In this document: one piece after another, positions 1 to 9,963 of the stretch
Numbering within the stretch: position 1 is the stretch's first letter
Layout of the letters: each line of letters starts with the position of its first letter
Assembly: GCA_015491995.1 (NCBI GenBank)
Contig: WGFY01000035.1
Coordinates: 1 to 64,000, forward strand
Reading direction: 5' to 3'
Length of the DNA: 64,000 nucleotides
Origin: Mesoaciditoga sp.
GTDB taxonomy: Bacteria; Thermotogota; Thermotogae; Mesoaciditogales; Mesoaciditogaceae
Made by a program: the position numbers and the translations under genes
The notes under the pieces: generated by a model
Database searches by the model: none
Seen by the model: the letters and a program-made list of their open reading frames with translations, nothing else
What the model was told of the DNA's origin: nothing

Positions 1-132
1 CAACGGATTTTTCCCAAGGGATAGTATTATAAATCCGAGAATGATCAAAGAGATTAGAATCGAAAAAATAGACATTAAAAATATTGAAAGCTTGGAAGGA
101 TCTTCTCTCCTTTTTTCTATTTTTAGTTTCAC
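1..132 (-). CDS. ABC transporter permease, BMP/nucleoside-type system (partial, N-terminus only)
   Basis: Minus-strand translation VKLKIEKRREDPSKLSIFLMSIFSILISLIILGFIILSLGKNPL runs off the window edge; its GTG overlaps the TGA of the ATPase gene; predicted TM helix. Confidence 0.65.
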   Translation of the reverse strand, partial: MKLKIEKRREDPSKLSIFLMSIFSILISLIILGFIILSLGKNPL

Positions 133-1655
133 TTTTGTTCGACTCCTTCTTTTTTAATACCTGCCATCATCAATCCTATTTCTTCAAGTCGAGACTCGTC
201 CGGTTCGCTAAATCCCATTATTTTTCCCTCGTAAATAACGGCCACTCGATCGGATAGAGTGAATATCTCTTCCAAATCTCCGGCTATCAATAAAACAGCT
301 GCCCCCTTGTCTCGCGCATCCAACAAAGTCTTGTAAACGAATTCCATCGCTCCAACGTCCAAACCTCGTGTAGGGTGAACGGCTATTATAAGTTCAGGAT
401 CAACGGACAATTCACGTGCTAAAACGATCTTCTGCATATTTCCACCAGAAAGATATTTTACGCTCAAATTCACAGAAGATGTGGAAATTTGATACTCTTT
501 TACAAGTTTTTCAGCTGATTTTTTCAAAGAAAAAGGCTTGAAAAGATAAGGGTTAAAGTCGAATTTTTTTGATCTGAATATTTTTAAGAAAAGGTTGTAG
601 TACGCTGGCAGATTACCACACAAAGCTACACTCTTTCTGTCTTGTGGAATGTAAGCCACATTTTTTTTTATCCGCTTTTTGACATCAAGTGGTTGAATTT
701 TTGAGCCATCTATTTCAACCTCTCCCGTGTATTTTCTTAAACCGTAAATCGCTTCGGCCAACTCCCTTTGACCGTTGCCTGCAACTCCTGCTATGCCAAG
801 TATTTCTCCAGTTTTTACATCAAGATCTATTCCTTGAACGGCATAAGAACCTTCATCACCTTTAGACCAAAGCTTTTTGATTTTTAGTTTTGACTTTTGG
901 GGATGTGCCGGATTTTTAGGTATTCTTAAGATAACATCACGTCCAACCATCTTTTTCGCCAACATCTTCTCATCCGCTTCATCTTTCATGATTGTGCCGG
1001 CAACTTTTCCGTGCCTCATAACGGTGATGCGATCTGATATCTCAAGAACTTCTTTAAGCTTATGACTTATAAATATCACAGACGCACCGTATTTAAGCAT
1101 CTCCCTTATGGTTTTAAAAAGATTTTCTGCTTCTTGTGGCGTAAGTATAGCCGTAGGTTCATCCAAAATCATTATCTTGGAGTTCATGTAAAGAAGTTTT
1201 AATATTTCAACGCGCTGTTGTTCCCCAGCAGACAACTGCCATATACGGCTGTTGGGGTTTACGTCAAGACCAAACTTTTCGGAAAGTGCCTTGACTCTTT
1301 TTTTTATCATATCTATTTTTGGAAAGAGTTTGAATTCATTCAGACCAAGTGCTATGTTTTCTGAAACGCTAAAAGAGGGCACCAAGCTGAAATGTTGCTG
1401 AATCATTCCTATGCCGTACTCCATTGCACGATGTGGTGAAGTTATGTCAACTTTTTCGTCGTCTATGTACATATCTCCGCTGTCTGGTTTGTATATTCCA
1501 TAGGTTATGTTCATCAAAGTCGTTTTTCCCGCACCATTTTCTCCCAAAAGCGCATGGACTTCGCCCTTAAAAAGGGCGAAGTCCACGTGATCGTTTGCCA
1601 ATACTCCTGGAAAAGTTTTAACTATGTTTGAGAGTTTTAGAACAAATTCGCTCAT
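129..1655 (-). CDS. ABC transporter ATP-binding protein with two ABC domains, simple-sugar/nucleoside (BMP-associated) type
   Basis: Walker A GENGAGKTT, signature LSAGEQQRVEI and LSGGNMQKIVLARE, Walker B ILDEPTA; start moved to internal Met MSEFVLK. Confidence 0.9.
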   Translation of the reverse strand: MSEFVLKLSNIVKTFPGVLANDHVDFALFKGEVHALLGENGAGKTTLMNITYGIYKPDSGDMYIDDEKVDITSPHRAMEYGIGMIQQHFSLVPSFSVSENIALGLNEFKLFPKIDMIKKRVKALSEKFGLDVNPNSRIWQLSAGEQQRVEILKLLYMNSKIMILDEPTAILTPQEAENLFKTIREMLKYGASVIFISHKLKEVLEISDRITVMRHGKVAGTIMKDEADEKMLAKKMVGRDVILRIPKNPAHPQKSKLKIKKLWSKGDEGSYAVQGIDLDVKTGEILGIAGVAGNGQRELAEAIYGLRKYTGEVEIDGSKIQPLDVKKRIKKNVAYIPQDRKSVALCGNLPAYYNLFLKIFRSKKFDFNPYLFKPFSLKKSAEKLVKEYQISTSSVNLSVKYLSGGNMQKIVLARELSVDPELIIAVHPTRGLDVGAMEFVYKTLLDARDKGAAVLLIAGDLEEIFTLSDRVAVIYEGKIMGFSEPDESRLEEIGLMMAGIKKEGVEQK

Positions 1656-1662
1656 ATTCTTC

Positions 1663-2736
1663 TCATTTCTTCGGTATTTTTCCAACAACTCCATCAACGA
1701 ACCACTGTACAGATAAGAGCTCACTGTCACTCATGATCTTTCCAGCAGGAACTCTAAGCTTACCATTTTGATCGTAAATTGGACCTTCAAAAACTTTAAA
1801 GTTCCCGCTTTTGATCTCATTTTCCATTGCAAAAACAAGTTTTTTAACACTTTCAGGAACGAGTTTGCTCATGGGTGCGAGTTCAACTACGCCGTCTTTC
1901 ATCCCTCCCCAATAGGATCTGGATTTCCACGTTCCATTTAGAACTCTCTTTACATCTGGGACGTAGAATTTTGACCAATTCCAGATGGGAGAAGTTAGGT
2001 AAGCGTGGGGGCCGAATTTACCCATGTTAGGTGAGTCGTATCCTATTGCGTAAACACCTTTTTCTTCGGCAGCTTCAATGGCAGCCGGAGAATCTTGATG
2101 CTGTGCTATGACATCACAACCGGAATTTATGAGACTCAGAGCGGCTTCTTTTTCCACTGGTGGATCGTACCAAGAATATGTCCATACAACGTGCACCGTT
2201 GCTCTTGGATTTACAGCCCTAACACCAAGCGTGAATGCGTCTATTCCCCTGACGACTTCAGGAATTGCGTAAGCTGCAACAAAACCTATTTTGTTACTTT
2301 TCGTCATCGCGCCTGCTATCAGACCTGAGAGAAATCTCGGTTCGTACATTTTTCCAAAATACTCTCCAAGATTTTTGGACAGTTCGTAGCCCGCACACAT
2401 CTCGTATACTACATTTGGATGTATCTTGGCAGATTGAGCTACTTGATTCATATATCCAAAACTCGTTGAGAATATAAGGTTATATCCTCTTGAAGCAAGT
2501 GTGTTTAGAACATTTAAGGAAGGGGCACCTTCAGGAACGTTTTCTATGTACTTTATCTGCACTTTATCACCAAACGCCTTTTTAAGCGCGACGACGCCAC
2601 CAACGTAGTGAGCCTGCGTCCACCCATTATCGTTGATCGGCCCAACGAAGATAAAACCGATCTTTAAAGGAGCTCCCATCGCCACAATACTCATTGATAA
2701 GAGAATAACGCTTAAAAGTAAAAGTTTAGATTTCAC
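1663..2736 (-). CDS. BMP family ABC transporter substrate-binding protein
   Basis: Signal peptide, then KIGFIFVGPINDNGWTQAHYVG, typical of the BMP/Med lipoprotein family; next to the ABC ATPase. Confidence 0.88.
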   Translation of the reverse strand: MKSKLLLLSVILLSMSIVAMGAPLKIGFIFVGPINDNGWTQAHYVGGVVALKKAFGDKVQIKYIENVPEGAPSLNVLNTLASRGYNLIFSTSFGYMNQVAQSAKIHPNVVYEMCAGYELSKNLGEYFGKMYEPRFLSGLIAGAMTKSNKIGFVAAYAIPEVVRGIDAFTLGVRAVNPRATVHVVWTYSWYDPPVEKEAALSLINSGCDVIAQHQDSPAAIEAAEEKGVYAIGYDSPNMGKFGPHAYLTSPIWNWSKFYVPDVKRVLNGTWKSRSYWGGMKDGVVELAPMSKLVPESVKKLVFAMENEIKSGNFKVFEGPIYDQNGKLRVPAGKIMSDSELLSVQWFVDGVVGKIPKK

Positions 2737-2751
2737 AAATATCCCTCCTTG

Positions 2752-3810
2752 TTATTTGGATATGGTGCCAACTACACCTTTTACAAACCAATCCATAGAA
2801 AGTAGAGATTTATCCGTTGCAATTTTTCCAGATTGAATGGCAAGTTTTCCTTTTTGATCGTAAATTGGACCTTCAAAAACATGAAACGTGTGCATTTCCA
2901 ATTCTTTTTTCATGGCATTTACAAGTTTTTTTGTTTGCACCGGAACTATATCTGTCATTGGAGCTATACCAACTACACCTGTATCCAATCCACCCCAAAA
3001 GTTAGTGGATTTCCAAGTTCCATTCATAACCGCCTTTATATCTTTTTCGTAGAAAACTCCCCAATTGAAGGTAGCCGAGGTCAGGTAATACTTTGGAGCG
3101 AATTTTTTCATATCCGTGTTGTATCCAATGGCATATACGTTATTTTGCTCGGCAGCTTGAATTGGTGCTGCAGAGTCCGTTTCGGATTTTATGACGTCAC
3201 ACCCTGCATTTATCAAAGATAACGCCGCCTCTTTTTCAGTTGGTGGATCGTACCAGCTGTTTACCCAAACAACGTGCACCGTTGCATGTGGTTTAGTCAT
3301 TCTAACTCCCAATGTGAAAGCATTTATCCCTCTAACAACTTCAGGAGTTGGAAATGCCGCCACATATCCTATTTTTTCGCTTTTTGTCATTGCGCCTGCG
3401 ATCAATCCGGTTAAAAATTCGGATTGATAAATTCTTCCAAAATAATCACCCATGTTATGAGATGTCAGGTAACCAGAGCAATTTTCGAATATGACGTTTG
3501 GAAATTGTTTGGCAACTTGCGCGGTCTGCTGCATGTAACTGAAACTCGTAGTGTATATCAGATTGTATCCGCGGTTGGCAAGTGTCTTCAACACGCCAAT
3601 GGCTTCGGAACCTTCAGGTACATTTTCAATGTAACTTACTTTGATTTGATTTCCGAAGATCTTTTTCACATATTGCCTTCCAAGATCGTGAGCGTACGTC
3701 CACCCAGCATCTCCTACGGGGCCTACATATATAAAGGCCACTTTCAGTGGTGAAGCGAAAGCAAAAACACCAATCAGCATAAGAAAAAATGGTAAAAAAA
3801 GCTTCTTCAT
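2752..3810 (-). CDS. BMP family ABC transporter substrate-binding protein (tandem paralog)
   Basis: KVAFIYVGPVGDAGWTYAHDLG; closely similar to the adjacent ORF 1663-2736. Confidence 0.88.
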   Translation of the reverse strand: MKKLFLPFFLMLIGVFAFASPLKVAFIYVGPVGDAGWTYAHDLGRQYVKKIFGNQIKVSYIENVPEGSEAIGVLKTLANRGYNLIYTTSFSYMQQTAQVAKQFPNVIFENCSGYLTSHNMGDYFGRIYQSEFLTGLIAGAMTKSEKIGYVAAFPTPEVVRGINAFTLGVRMTKPHATVHVVWVNSWYDPPTEKEAALSLINAGCDVIKSETDSAAPIQAAEQNNVYAIGYNTDMKKFAPKYYLTSATFNWGVFYEKDIKAVMNGTWKSTNFWGGLDTGVVGIAPMTDIVPVQTKKLVNAMKKELEMHTFHVFEGPIYDQKGKLAIQSGKIATDKSLLSMDWFVKGVVGTISK

Positions 3811-3934
3811 CAGGACTCCTCCTTTTAGACAAAGATGAAAGCGATATTTTAAAACTCGTTTACTATTTTACCATATTTTGAAGATATTCTTGTGATAACG
3901 TTGATGTGTTTCTTTTAATTAAACTTTTGCGAAC

Positions 3935-4447
3935 TTAACGGACACTTTGTGTTTTGAATTTTGTGACACGTGTTGCAAGTGGAAAGATCACGGCTATCTT
4001 TATGGCATCTACCCATATAAAGGGCAGCACTCCATACTTTATTGCATTTATGATACCTTTCACGTATATTGAAAGAATCAAGGCACCTGGTATGTATATG
4101 GATATCAATGCCATGAGCAGAAACACCATTCGCTTTATGCCGCTTTTCCTCCAAGCCACGGAGGCTATTATCGAAGCCGGAACGAAACCCCATAGATACC
4201 CCCCAGCTGGGCCAATCAACGTGGCTATTCCACTTGCTCCACCGGCAAAAATCGGCAACCCAATTGTTCCAAGTGTTAAGTATCCCATTGAGACTTCAAA
4301 TGATTCAGATGGATTTAAAAATGCCGCCATCAAAAAGAAGGCAAACACCTGAAGGGTTATTGGAATTGGACCGATGGGGAAGGAAATAATAGAAAGCACG
4401 GATACAAGAGCAAGCCACAACGCCATTTTGGACACATGTTTTGCCAT
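3935..4447 (-). CDS. bioY: Biotin transporter BioY
   Basis: ISFPIGPIPITLQVFAFFLMAAFL and GAGGYLWGF-like motif (GPAGGYLWGF) typical of BioY. Confidence 0.88.
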   Translation of the reverse strand: MAKHVSKMALWLALVSVLSIISFPIGPIPITLQVFAFFLMAAFLNPSESFEVSMGYLTLGTIGLPIFAGGASGIATLIGPAGGYLWGFVPASIIASVAWRKSGIKRMVFLLMALISIYIPGALILSIYVKGIINAIKYGVLPFIWVDAIKIAVIFPLATRVTKFKTQSVR

Positions 4448-4473
4448 TTGATATTCCTCCTTTAACTTCAGTT

Positions 4474-5709
4474 CTAAATTTCAATTGGCTTTTGAGAATC
4501 TCTGTGAAATTTTCTCTCACTCTCCTTTTTAAAAAGAAGAGTGTAAAAATCCGTGGCTTTTAAGTCAAATTCAAATTGTTTTTTAGCCAAAGGGATGTTC
4601 ACGTTTCTCTTTCTCAATGATTTGTTGAAATTCGACACGTTGGAAATAAGTGGTAATGAACAACGATCAGAAATTCTCCTGAGGATCTGTTTTCCTCGCT
4701 TTGTGAATCCGAGCAGGCGTAAATATTGTGGACCAAATTCGTTGGATTGCATTACAAAATCCCTTTTCACGTCGAATATCGCATATAACACTCTTCGTTT
4801 TATCCGTGTGAATGTGAAGCGTTTTGTCTTGATCTTTTTCAAGAATTCATTCATATCGTTGCTACTTTTAAGGGCATCTACCATACGCTTTGCCATTCCT
4901 TCGTTGAATCCATACAACATTTCCAATCCTTCTCTTGAAAGCATCAACGTTTTGAATCTTATGACCTCAAAGAGATCATCCATGAAAATCGGTCCACGGC
5001 CTGAGCTGATCTCTCTTTCAAGTATTTTGAGGGAAGAATTTGGAATGCCAGTCAATTCTTTATTTTCAAGTATTGCTTTTCTAAGAGCGGTAGCACTCGG
5101 GATCTCAAAAATTTTTTCTTCGTTGTAAGATGAGCCTTTACGTTTGATGGCATTAGGTGTGATTTTAGAGCTCAAACGTTTAAGAGACGCTAAATACTCC
5201 AAACCAAGAATGTTGTTAGAATACCGAATTTGATCGGTATCAATTCTTTCGTGAGAAAGCAAATCTGAAATGGTACGCCGGCGGGCATTTGGAAATGATA
5301 AGCCTTGTTTCAAATATTTTTTCAGTAGCCGCTGATACTCTTTTGGCTCTTCCACTATCAAAGAGGCTATTTTAGAAAGGGTTCGAATGTCGTTCGTTTC
5401 AGAACCAAATACGATATCCGTTACAACATTCATGGAGTTCAGCAACGCAACCGCTCCAAATGCAAATCCACTTGCATCTTGAATGGAATAAACAGTTGGG
5501 AGCTCGAAGATAGCGTCCACGCCGGCTTTCAACGCCATTTCCGCTCTTGCAAATTTGTCTATAATAGCGGGTTCGCCCCGTTGAACGAAATTTCCGCTCA
5601 TTACAGCCACTACAAAATCTGGCTTTACCAAATTCGAAGAGAATTTCAAATGGTACATGTGACCTACATGTAAAGGATTGTACTCAACTATGATACCAAG
5701 GATTTTCAC
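4474..5709 (-). CDS. tmcAL: Nucleotidyltransferase, tRNA(Met) cytidine acetate ligase-like
   Basis: N-terminal MKILGIIVEYNPLHVGHMYHL, MSGNFVQRGEPAIIDKFARAEMAL. Confidence 0.85.
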   Translation of the reverse strand: MKILGIIVEYNPLHVGHMYHLKFSSNLVKPDFVVAVMSGNFVQRGEPAIIDKFARAEMALKAGVDAIFELPTVYSIQDASGFAFGAVALLNSMNVVTDIVFGSETNDIRTLSKIASLIVEEPKEYQRLLKKYLKQGLSFPNARRRTISDLLSHERIDTDQIRYSNNILGLEYLASLKRLSSKITPNAIKRKGSSYNEEKIFEIPSATALRKAILENKELTGIPNSSLKILEREISSGRGPIFMDDLFEVIRFKTLMLSREGLEMLYGFNEGMAKRMVDALKSSNDMNEFLKKIKTKRFTFTRIKRRVLYAIFDVKRDFVMQSNEFGPQYLRLLGFTKRGKQILRRISDRCSLPLISNVSNFNKSLRKRNVNIPLAKKQFEFDLKATDFYTLLFKKESERKFHRDSQKPIEI

Positions 5710-6176
5710 CGTTTTTCACCAAATGAGATGTCCATCAAATCTAAAATTGAAAAGATCGTTATCACAACGGAAAAGCTAAAGATCATGAATCCTAAAGTTA
5801 AGAGGAAAGAGTTGGAAGCGATCTGCTGATCACCAAAGAACTCCATTCCAAGCCAATTGGCGCCATGTGTTACCATTTCAAACAATTCCAAGATCAAAGC
5901 GATCGAATTTGAGATCACCGATATCGTGGAAAAAACATAGCCAACATACTCATCTGTAAGTCTCTTCACAGTTGATAATTGGATTGCCACGCCTCCAACC
6001 GCCATTGAGATGAATATGGTGAGAACTATCCTAGAAAAATAAACGTACGTTCCAAGCAATTGATTTATGGATTGAGAAGTGGCTATGACCGTTCCAAAAG
6101 TTATTAGAAAAACTGCAGCCACAAAAAGTTCTGACTCGCCTGTAAACAAATACAGAAAGGTTTTCCAGGATTTCAC
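5706..6176 (-). CDS. Membrane protein of unknown function
   Basis: 156-aa ORF with about four hydrophobic segments; 4-nt overlap with tmcAL. Confidence 0.6.
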   Translation of the reverse strand: MKSWKTFLYLFTGESELFVAAVFLITFGTVIATSQSINQLLGTYVYFSRIVLTIFISMAVGGVAIQLSTVKRLTDEYVGYVFSTISVISNSIALILELFEMVTHGANWLGMEFFGDQQIASNSFLLTLGFMIFSFSVVITIFSILDLMDISFGEKR

Positions 6177-6189
6177 TTAAAATCTCCCT

Positions 6190-6456
6190 TCAATGAATTT
6201 CAAAATCATAATAATTCATTGGTGAAATGATCGTTACCTCAATTTCTCTAACTTGAGAAAAGCTTGGACCGGATTTCAAATATCTTTCAAGCTCGAGTAA
6301 AATTTTCTCTTCTCCTTGAGCTAAAATCGTTACCGTCCCATCAAATTCGTTTTGAACGTAGCCTTTTACTCCCAAGCTTTGTGCATGATGATAGACAAAT
6401 GATCTGAATCCCACGCCTTGAACCAAACCATGGATTTTATACACTTTTGCCACCAT
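6190..6456 (-). CDS. acyP: Acylphosphatase
   Basis: YKIHGLVQGVGFRSFVYHHAQSLGVKGYVQNEFDGTV. Confidence 0.92.
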   Translation of the reverse strand: MVAKVYKIHGLVQGVGFRSFVYHHAQSLGVKGYVQNEFDGTVTILAQGEEKILLELERYLKSGPSFSQVREIEVTIISPMNYYDFEIH

Positions 6457-6483
6457 CTTACACCATTCGCCCAACGTCAAAAA

Positions 6484-6894
6484 TCATAAAATCCACCCCA
6501 CCAAGGTACCTATCAACAGTCCAACTATAATTTCTGAAACTTTATGACCGGATAAGGTGTTGAATTTTTTCTTCGTAATTTCTTGAAGCGCTTGCGCATG
6601 CCGACCAACTTCCCGTCTTAAATGTAGAGCATCGGTGATGACGACGATTGCCAAAATAAAAGCTATGGCAAATTGAGAGCTCGAAAAACCTTCGCATCTT
6701 CCAACGGCAATTGCCAATCCTGTTACGGTCGCCGTGTGCGCACTTGGCATGCCGCCTGTTGAAGCGTAAAGAGTGAATTCCCATTTTTTGCTCTTGAAAA
6801 ATGTCAAAATCAACTTCACACTTTGTGCTGTCAACCAAGAGCCAGCAGCTGCCCAAAGGTAAATGTTTTTAAACAGATCGTATATCTCTTTCAT
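6484..6894 (-). CDS. Divergent PAP2 family (phosphatidic acid phosphatase-related) membrane protein
   Basis: ASTGGMPSAHTATVTGLA and LSGHKVSEIIVGLLIG. Confidence 0.85.
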   Translation of the reverse strand: MKEIYDLFKNIYLWAAAGSWLTAQSVKLILTFFKSKKWEFTLYASTGGMPSAHTATVTGLAIAVGRCEGFSSSQFAIAFILAIVVITDALHLRREVGRHAQALQEITKKKFNTLSGHKVSEIIVGLLIGTLVGWIL

Positions 6895-8108
6895 TTTGGA
6901 ATCCTTATTCTGCTTATCAAGTTCGTTTCCACGACAAGCTCATCATCTTTTTCTTCGACGATAACGTAATTCATCTCAACTTTTTTGTGAAAGGCGATTT
7001 GTCCGTATTTCCCGCGCGATTTTTCAACGAGTGGCCTCCATGTGCCTGTGTTGGCGTAATATCTCAATCCAGCAGGTGTGGGAATGGTGTAAAGTCCCGG
7101 CATGTGATTGTGCCCAAACAACACCATTTTCAAACAAGAGTAATCCAGCTCAGGCACTTCTTCAGAGTAACCGGCCACATCTTCAAGTTTTAGCTTCCAC
7201 TCTGGGTTCCAATAAGCGTTCAAAATTCTTTCAGCCCTTCTCTTCAGGTAGTTGGTGTCTTCTACTCTGAAGAGCATATCCATGAATTTGACTATTCTCC
7301 TACCAAAATCGAACCATCCAGATTTTTGTGTGAAAAAATCACTTAACCAATAAGTGCGCGGAAATTTCACATGGATCCACGTTTTAGCCTCTTCACTTCT
7401 GAAAGTGGCGGAAAAACTTTTCTTCCACTCATCTATGAGATCCACAGGAAGCTCGTAAATGGACATTATGTATTTTAACCAATCCATGGTATGAGAAAGC
7501 GGCCTGACGTTGTCGTAATCTCTTGCAACCTCTTCTGGCAAATTCACCAATTTTAAAAGCGGTTCGAACTGTACCATTGTCCTTCTCGTTACGTAGTCAC
7601 CTATTGGTGGTATTAAATGCCCATTGACCGTGTAAGAGAAAGAATTTGTAACGTCATATTGATTACCATGCTGAGCAAATATCCCAATACTTTCATCGTA
7701 GAAATGGGTAACTATTTGGAAATTTTGAGAATGGATCTTCTCAGTCAAAACATTTTTCAATTTTTCGTTGAGAGATATATAATAATCATGATTGCCTACC
7801 ACATATGTTATCTTGTGTTTTTTGGCAAAATTTGATAGTGCGTCAAAGAAAAGCTTATGTTTGTTGTAGATCATCTCGATTACGTCTCCATTCAGGGAGG
7901 TGCAAAGGGTGGAAAAATCAACAAGATTCAAATTTCTTACCATTTCACTTTCTAAAATTTCCAATCCATCTCCCAAAATCACCAATTCCACATTTTTTCT
8001 ACCAGCACCATCGATATCATTTAGGAGTTTTGAAAATTCCAGGTCGTAGGCAAAATCATCACTCGCCGAACCGTCTCCAACATGTAAATCACTCACAAAG
8101 AGTTTCAA
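6891..8108 (-). CDS. Metallophosphoesterase
   Basis: FVSDLHVGDG, ILGDGLE, VGNHDYY, FGHNHMPGLY motifs. Confidence 0.88.
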   Translation of the reverse strand: MKLFVSDLHVGDGSASDDFAYDLEFSKLLNDIDGAGRKNVELVILGDGLEILESEMVRNLNLVDFSTLCTSLNGDVIEMIYNKHKLFFDALSNFAKKHKITYVVGNHDYYISLNEKLKNVLTEKIHSQNFQIVTHFYDESIGIFAQHGNQYDVTNSFSYTVNGHLIPPIGDYVTRRTMVQFEPLLKLVNLPEEVARDYDNVRPLSHTMDWLKYIMSIYELPVDLIDEWKKSFSATFRSEEAKTWIHVKFPRTYWLSDFFTQKSGWFDFGRRIVKFMDMLFRVEDTNYLKRRAERILNAYWNPEWKLKLEDVAGYSEEVPELDYSCLKMVLFGHNHMPGLYTIPTPAGLRYYANTGTWRPLVEKSRGKYGQIAFHKKVEMNYVIVEEKDDELVVETNLISRIRIPK

Positions 8109-8114
8109 AAAAAA

Positions 8115-9791
8115 TCACCCTGCATATTCGGATACAACTTTTGAAATTTCTTCTTTGGCTTCATTCAAAACGAATAAGGCTTCATTTTTATCTTTGAAAT
8201 TCATCGCCATGATATAGAATTTCACTTTTGGCTCTGTACCAGATGGTCTGCCGTAAATCATAAGATTGTTACCAAATTCCCATTTCAAAACGTTTGAAGT
8301 GGGAATTCCTTCAATTCGGTCAAGATAATCGGTAACTTTTGTCAATTCACGCCCGATCAATTTGGAAGGTGGTGTATTTCTCAGTTTCTCCATGATCCTT
8401 TTTATCACTTCCATTCCCTTTTCACCCTCAAAAACGGGTGCAAGTTGCGTTTCAAAATAATATCCATGTTTTTTGTATATTTCCTCCATGGCATCTACCA
8501 ATGTCATTCCTCTTTTTTTGTATTCGGAATTCATTTCACATGTGAGCATGATCGCAGTTGCGGAATCTTTATCATACACAAAATCTCCAACATTGTAGCC
8601 ATAGCTTTCTTCATATGAGAAGATGACGCTCTTACCTTTTTTTCTCAATTCATCCGCCTTGTTGCAAATCCATTTGAATCCAGTTAAAACTTCCACCGTT
8701 GAGACGTTGAAAGTGGCTGCGATCTTTTTGAATAATTTAGATGATACTATGGACTCAATTACTACAGGATCTTGAGGCATTCCGATCTTGGCACGTTTTT
8801 GAAGAATGAAATTCAAAAGCAAACTCCCCATCTGATTGCCATCTATTCTTACGAACTCTCCATGATGATTCACCATCACTCCCATTCGATCGGCGTCAGG
8901 ATCGGATGCCACGATTATGTCAGCATCGATCTTCTTTGCGTCCTCTATGGAAAGTTTGAAAGCCTTGGGATCCTCGGGATTCGGGTATTCAACGGTTGGA
9001 AAATCTCCGTCTGGTATACCTTGTTTGCTTTGAACGTGAAGATGAAAACCATCTTTTTCCAACAGAGGTGGAACGATCTTTCCACCGGTACCGTGGAGCG
9101 GCGTGTAAACGATCTTCAAAGAAGGATCTTTGACCCCAAATGAAAGAGAAAGTGCTTTTTCAAAATAAGCTTCGTCTACTTCCTTCCCGATCATGACAAC
9201 AAGTCCCTTGTTTTTTGCCTCTTCCAGAGGCATACGCTTTATTTCTCCAAAAGATTTTATATTTTTGTACTCTGCTATGATCCCTTCATCATGAGGTGGA
9301 ACGATCTGGGCACCGTTAGACCAATACGCTTTGTAACCGTTGTATTTGGAGGGGTTATGGCTTGCGGTTATCATCACGCCTACCGTTGCCCCTAAGTGTC
9401 TAACAGCGAAAGAGAGTATGGGTGTAGGCCTGAAATCTTCAAAAAGATATGCTTTTATACCGTTAGACGCGAATATTTCTGCGGTCTCTGCGGCAAATTC
9501 ATCAGACATATGGCGAGTGTCGTAAGATATCAACGCACTTTTAGGACCTTTCACGCTTTTGTTTATGTGATTTGCGAAAGCCTGAGATGCCCTTCCAACA
9601 GTGTAAACGTTCATTCTGTTGTCTCCAAGACCTATTATGCCACGCATTCCTCCCGTACCGAATTCCAACTCTTTGTAGAATGCATCTTGAAGTTCTGTAT
9701 CATTTTCAGATCTGAGCTTTTTTTTATCTTCTTCAGAAATGCTAAGATCCGCAAGCCACCTTTTGTATCTTTCTACAGCTTCTTTTTCCAT
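8115..9791 (-). CDS. Phosphosugar mutase (phosphoglucomutase/phosphomannomutase)
   Basis: GTGGMRGIIGLGDNRMN, active site TASHNPSKYNGYK, DPDADRMG. Confidence 0.92.
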   Translation of the reverse strand: MEKEAVERYKRWLADLSISEEDKKKLRSENDTELQDAFYKELEFGTGGMRGIIGLGDNRMNVYTVGRASQAFANHINKSVKGPKSALISYDTRHMSDEFAAETAEIFASNGIKAYLFEDFRPTPILSFAVRHLGATVGVMITASHNPSKYNGYKAYWSNGAQIVPPHDEGIIAEYKNIKSFGEIKRMPLEEAKNKGLVVMIGKEVDEAYFEKALSLSFGVKDPSLKIVYTPLHGTGGKIVPPLLEKDGFHLHVQSKQGIPDGDFPTVEYPNPEDPKAFKLSIEDAKKIDADIIVASDPDADRMGVMVNHHGEFVRIDGNQMGSLLLNFILQKRAKIGMPQDPVVIESIVSSKLFKKIAATFNVSTVEVLTGFKWICNKADELRKKGKSVIFSYEESYGYNVGDFVYDKDSATAIMLTCEMNSEYKKRGMTLVDAMEEIYKKHGYYFETQLAPVFEGEKGMEVIKRIMEKLRNTPPSKLIGRELTKVTDYLDRIEGIPTSNVLKWEFGNNLMIYGRPSGTEPKVKFYIMAMNFKDKNEALFVLNEAKEEISKVVSEYAG

Positions 9792-9818
9792 GAAATCGTT
9801 CACTCCTTTCAATGTTGC

Positions 9819-9848
9819 TTGACAATTCCATCGTATATATTGTACAAT
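9819..9848 (+). promoter_or_regulatory. Candidate sigma70-type promoter for tRNA-Val (TTGACA, 18 nt, TACAAT)
   Basis: Direct match to -35/-10 consensus immediately upstream of the tRNA. Confidence 0.7.
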
Positions 9849-9861
9849 AAATCTCGCGAGC

Positions 9862-9936
9862 GGGTGTGTAGCTCAGTGGGAGAGCGCTTCCTTCACACGG
9901 AAGAGGTCGTAGGTTCAATCCCTATCATACCCACCA
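9862..9936 (+). tRNA. tRNA-Val (anticodon CAC), CCA encoded
   Basis: Acceptor GGGTGTG/CATACCC, D-arm GCTCAGTGGGAGAGC, anticodon arm CTTCC-TTCACAC-GGAAG, T-arm GGTTCAATCC, terminal ACCA. Confidence 0.95.
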
Positions 9937-9937
9937 T

Positions 9938-9963
9938 TAGGCCGTCAATTGACGGCCTTTTTA
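9938..9963 (+). terminator. Rho-independent terminator after tRNA-Val
   Basis: Inverted repeat GGCCGTCAATTGACGGCC followed by TTTTT. Confidence 0.8.

Noticed and set aside
4553-5128. 191-aa plus-strand ORF antisense to tmcAL
   Set aside because: Opposite strand has strong family motifs; this translation does not resemble a protein family.
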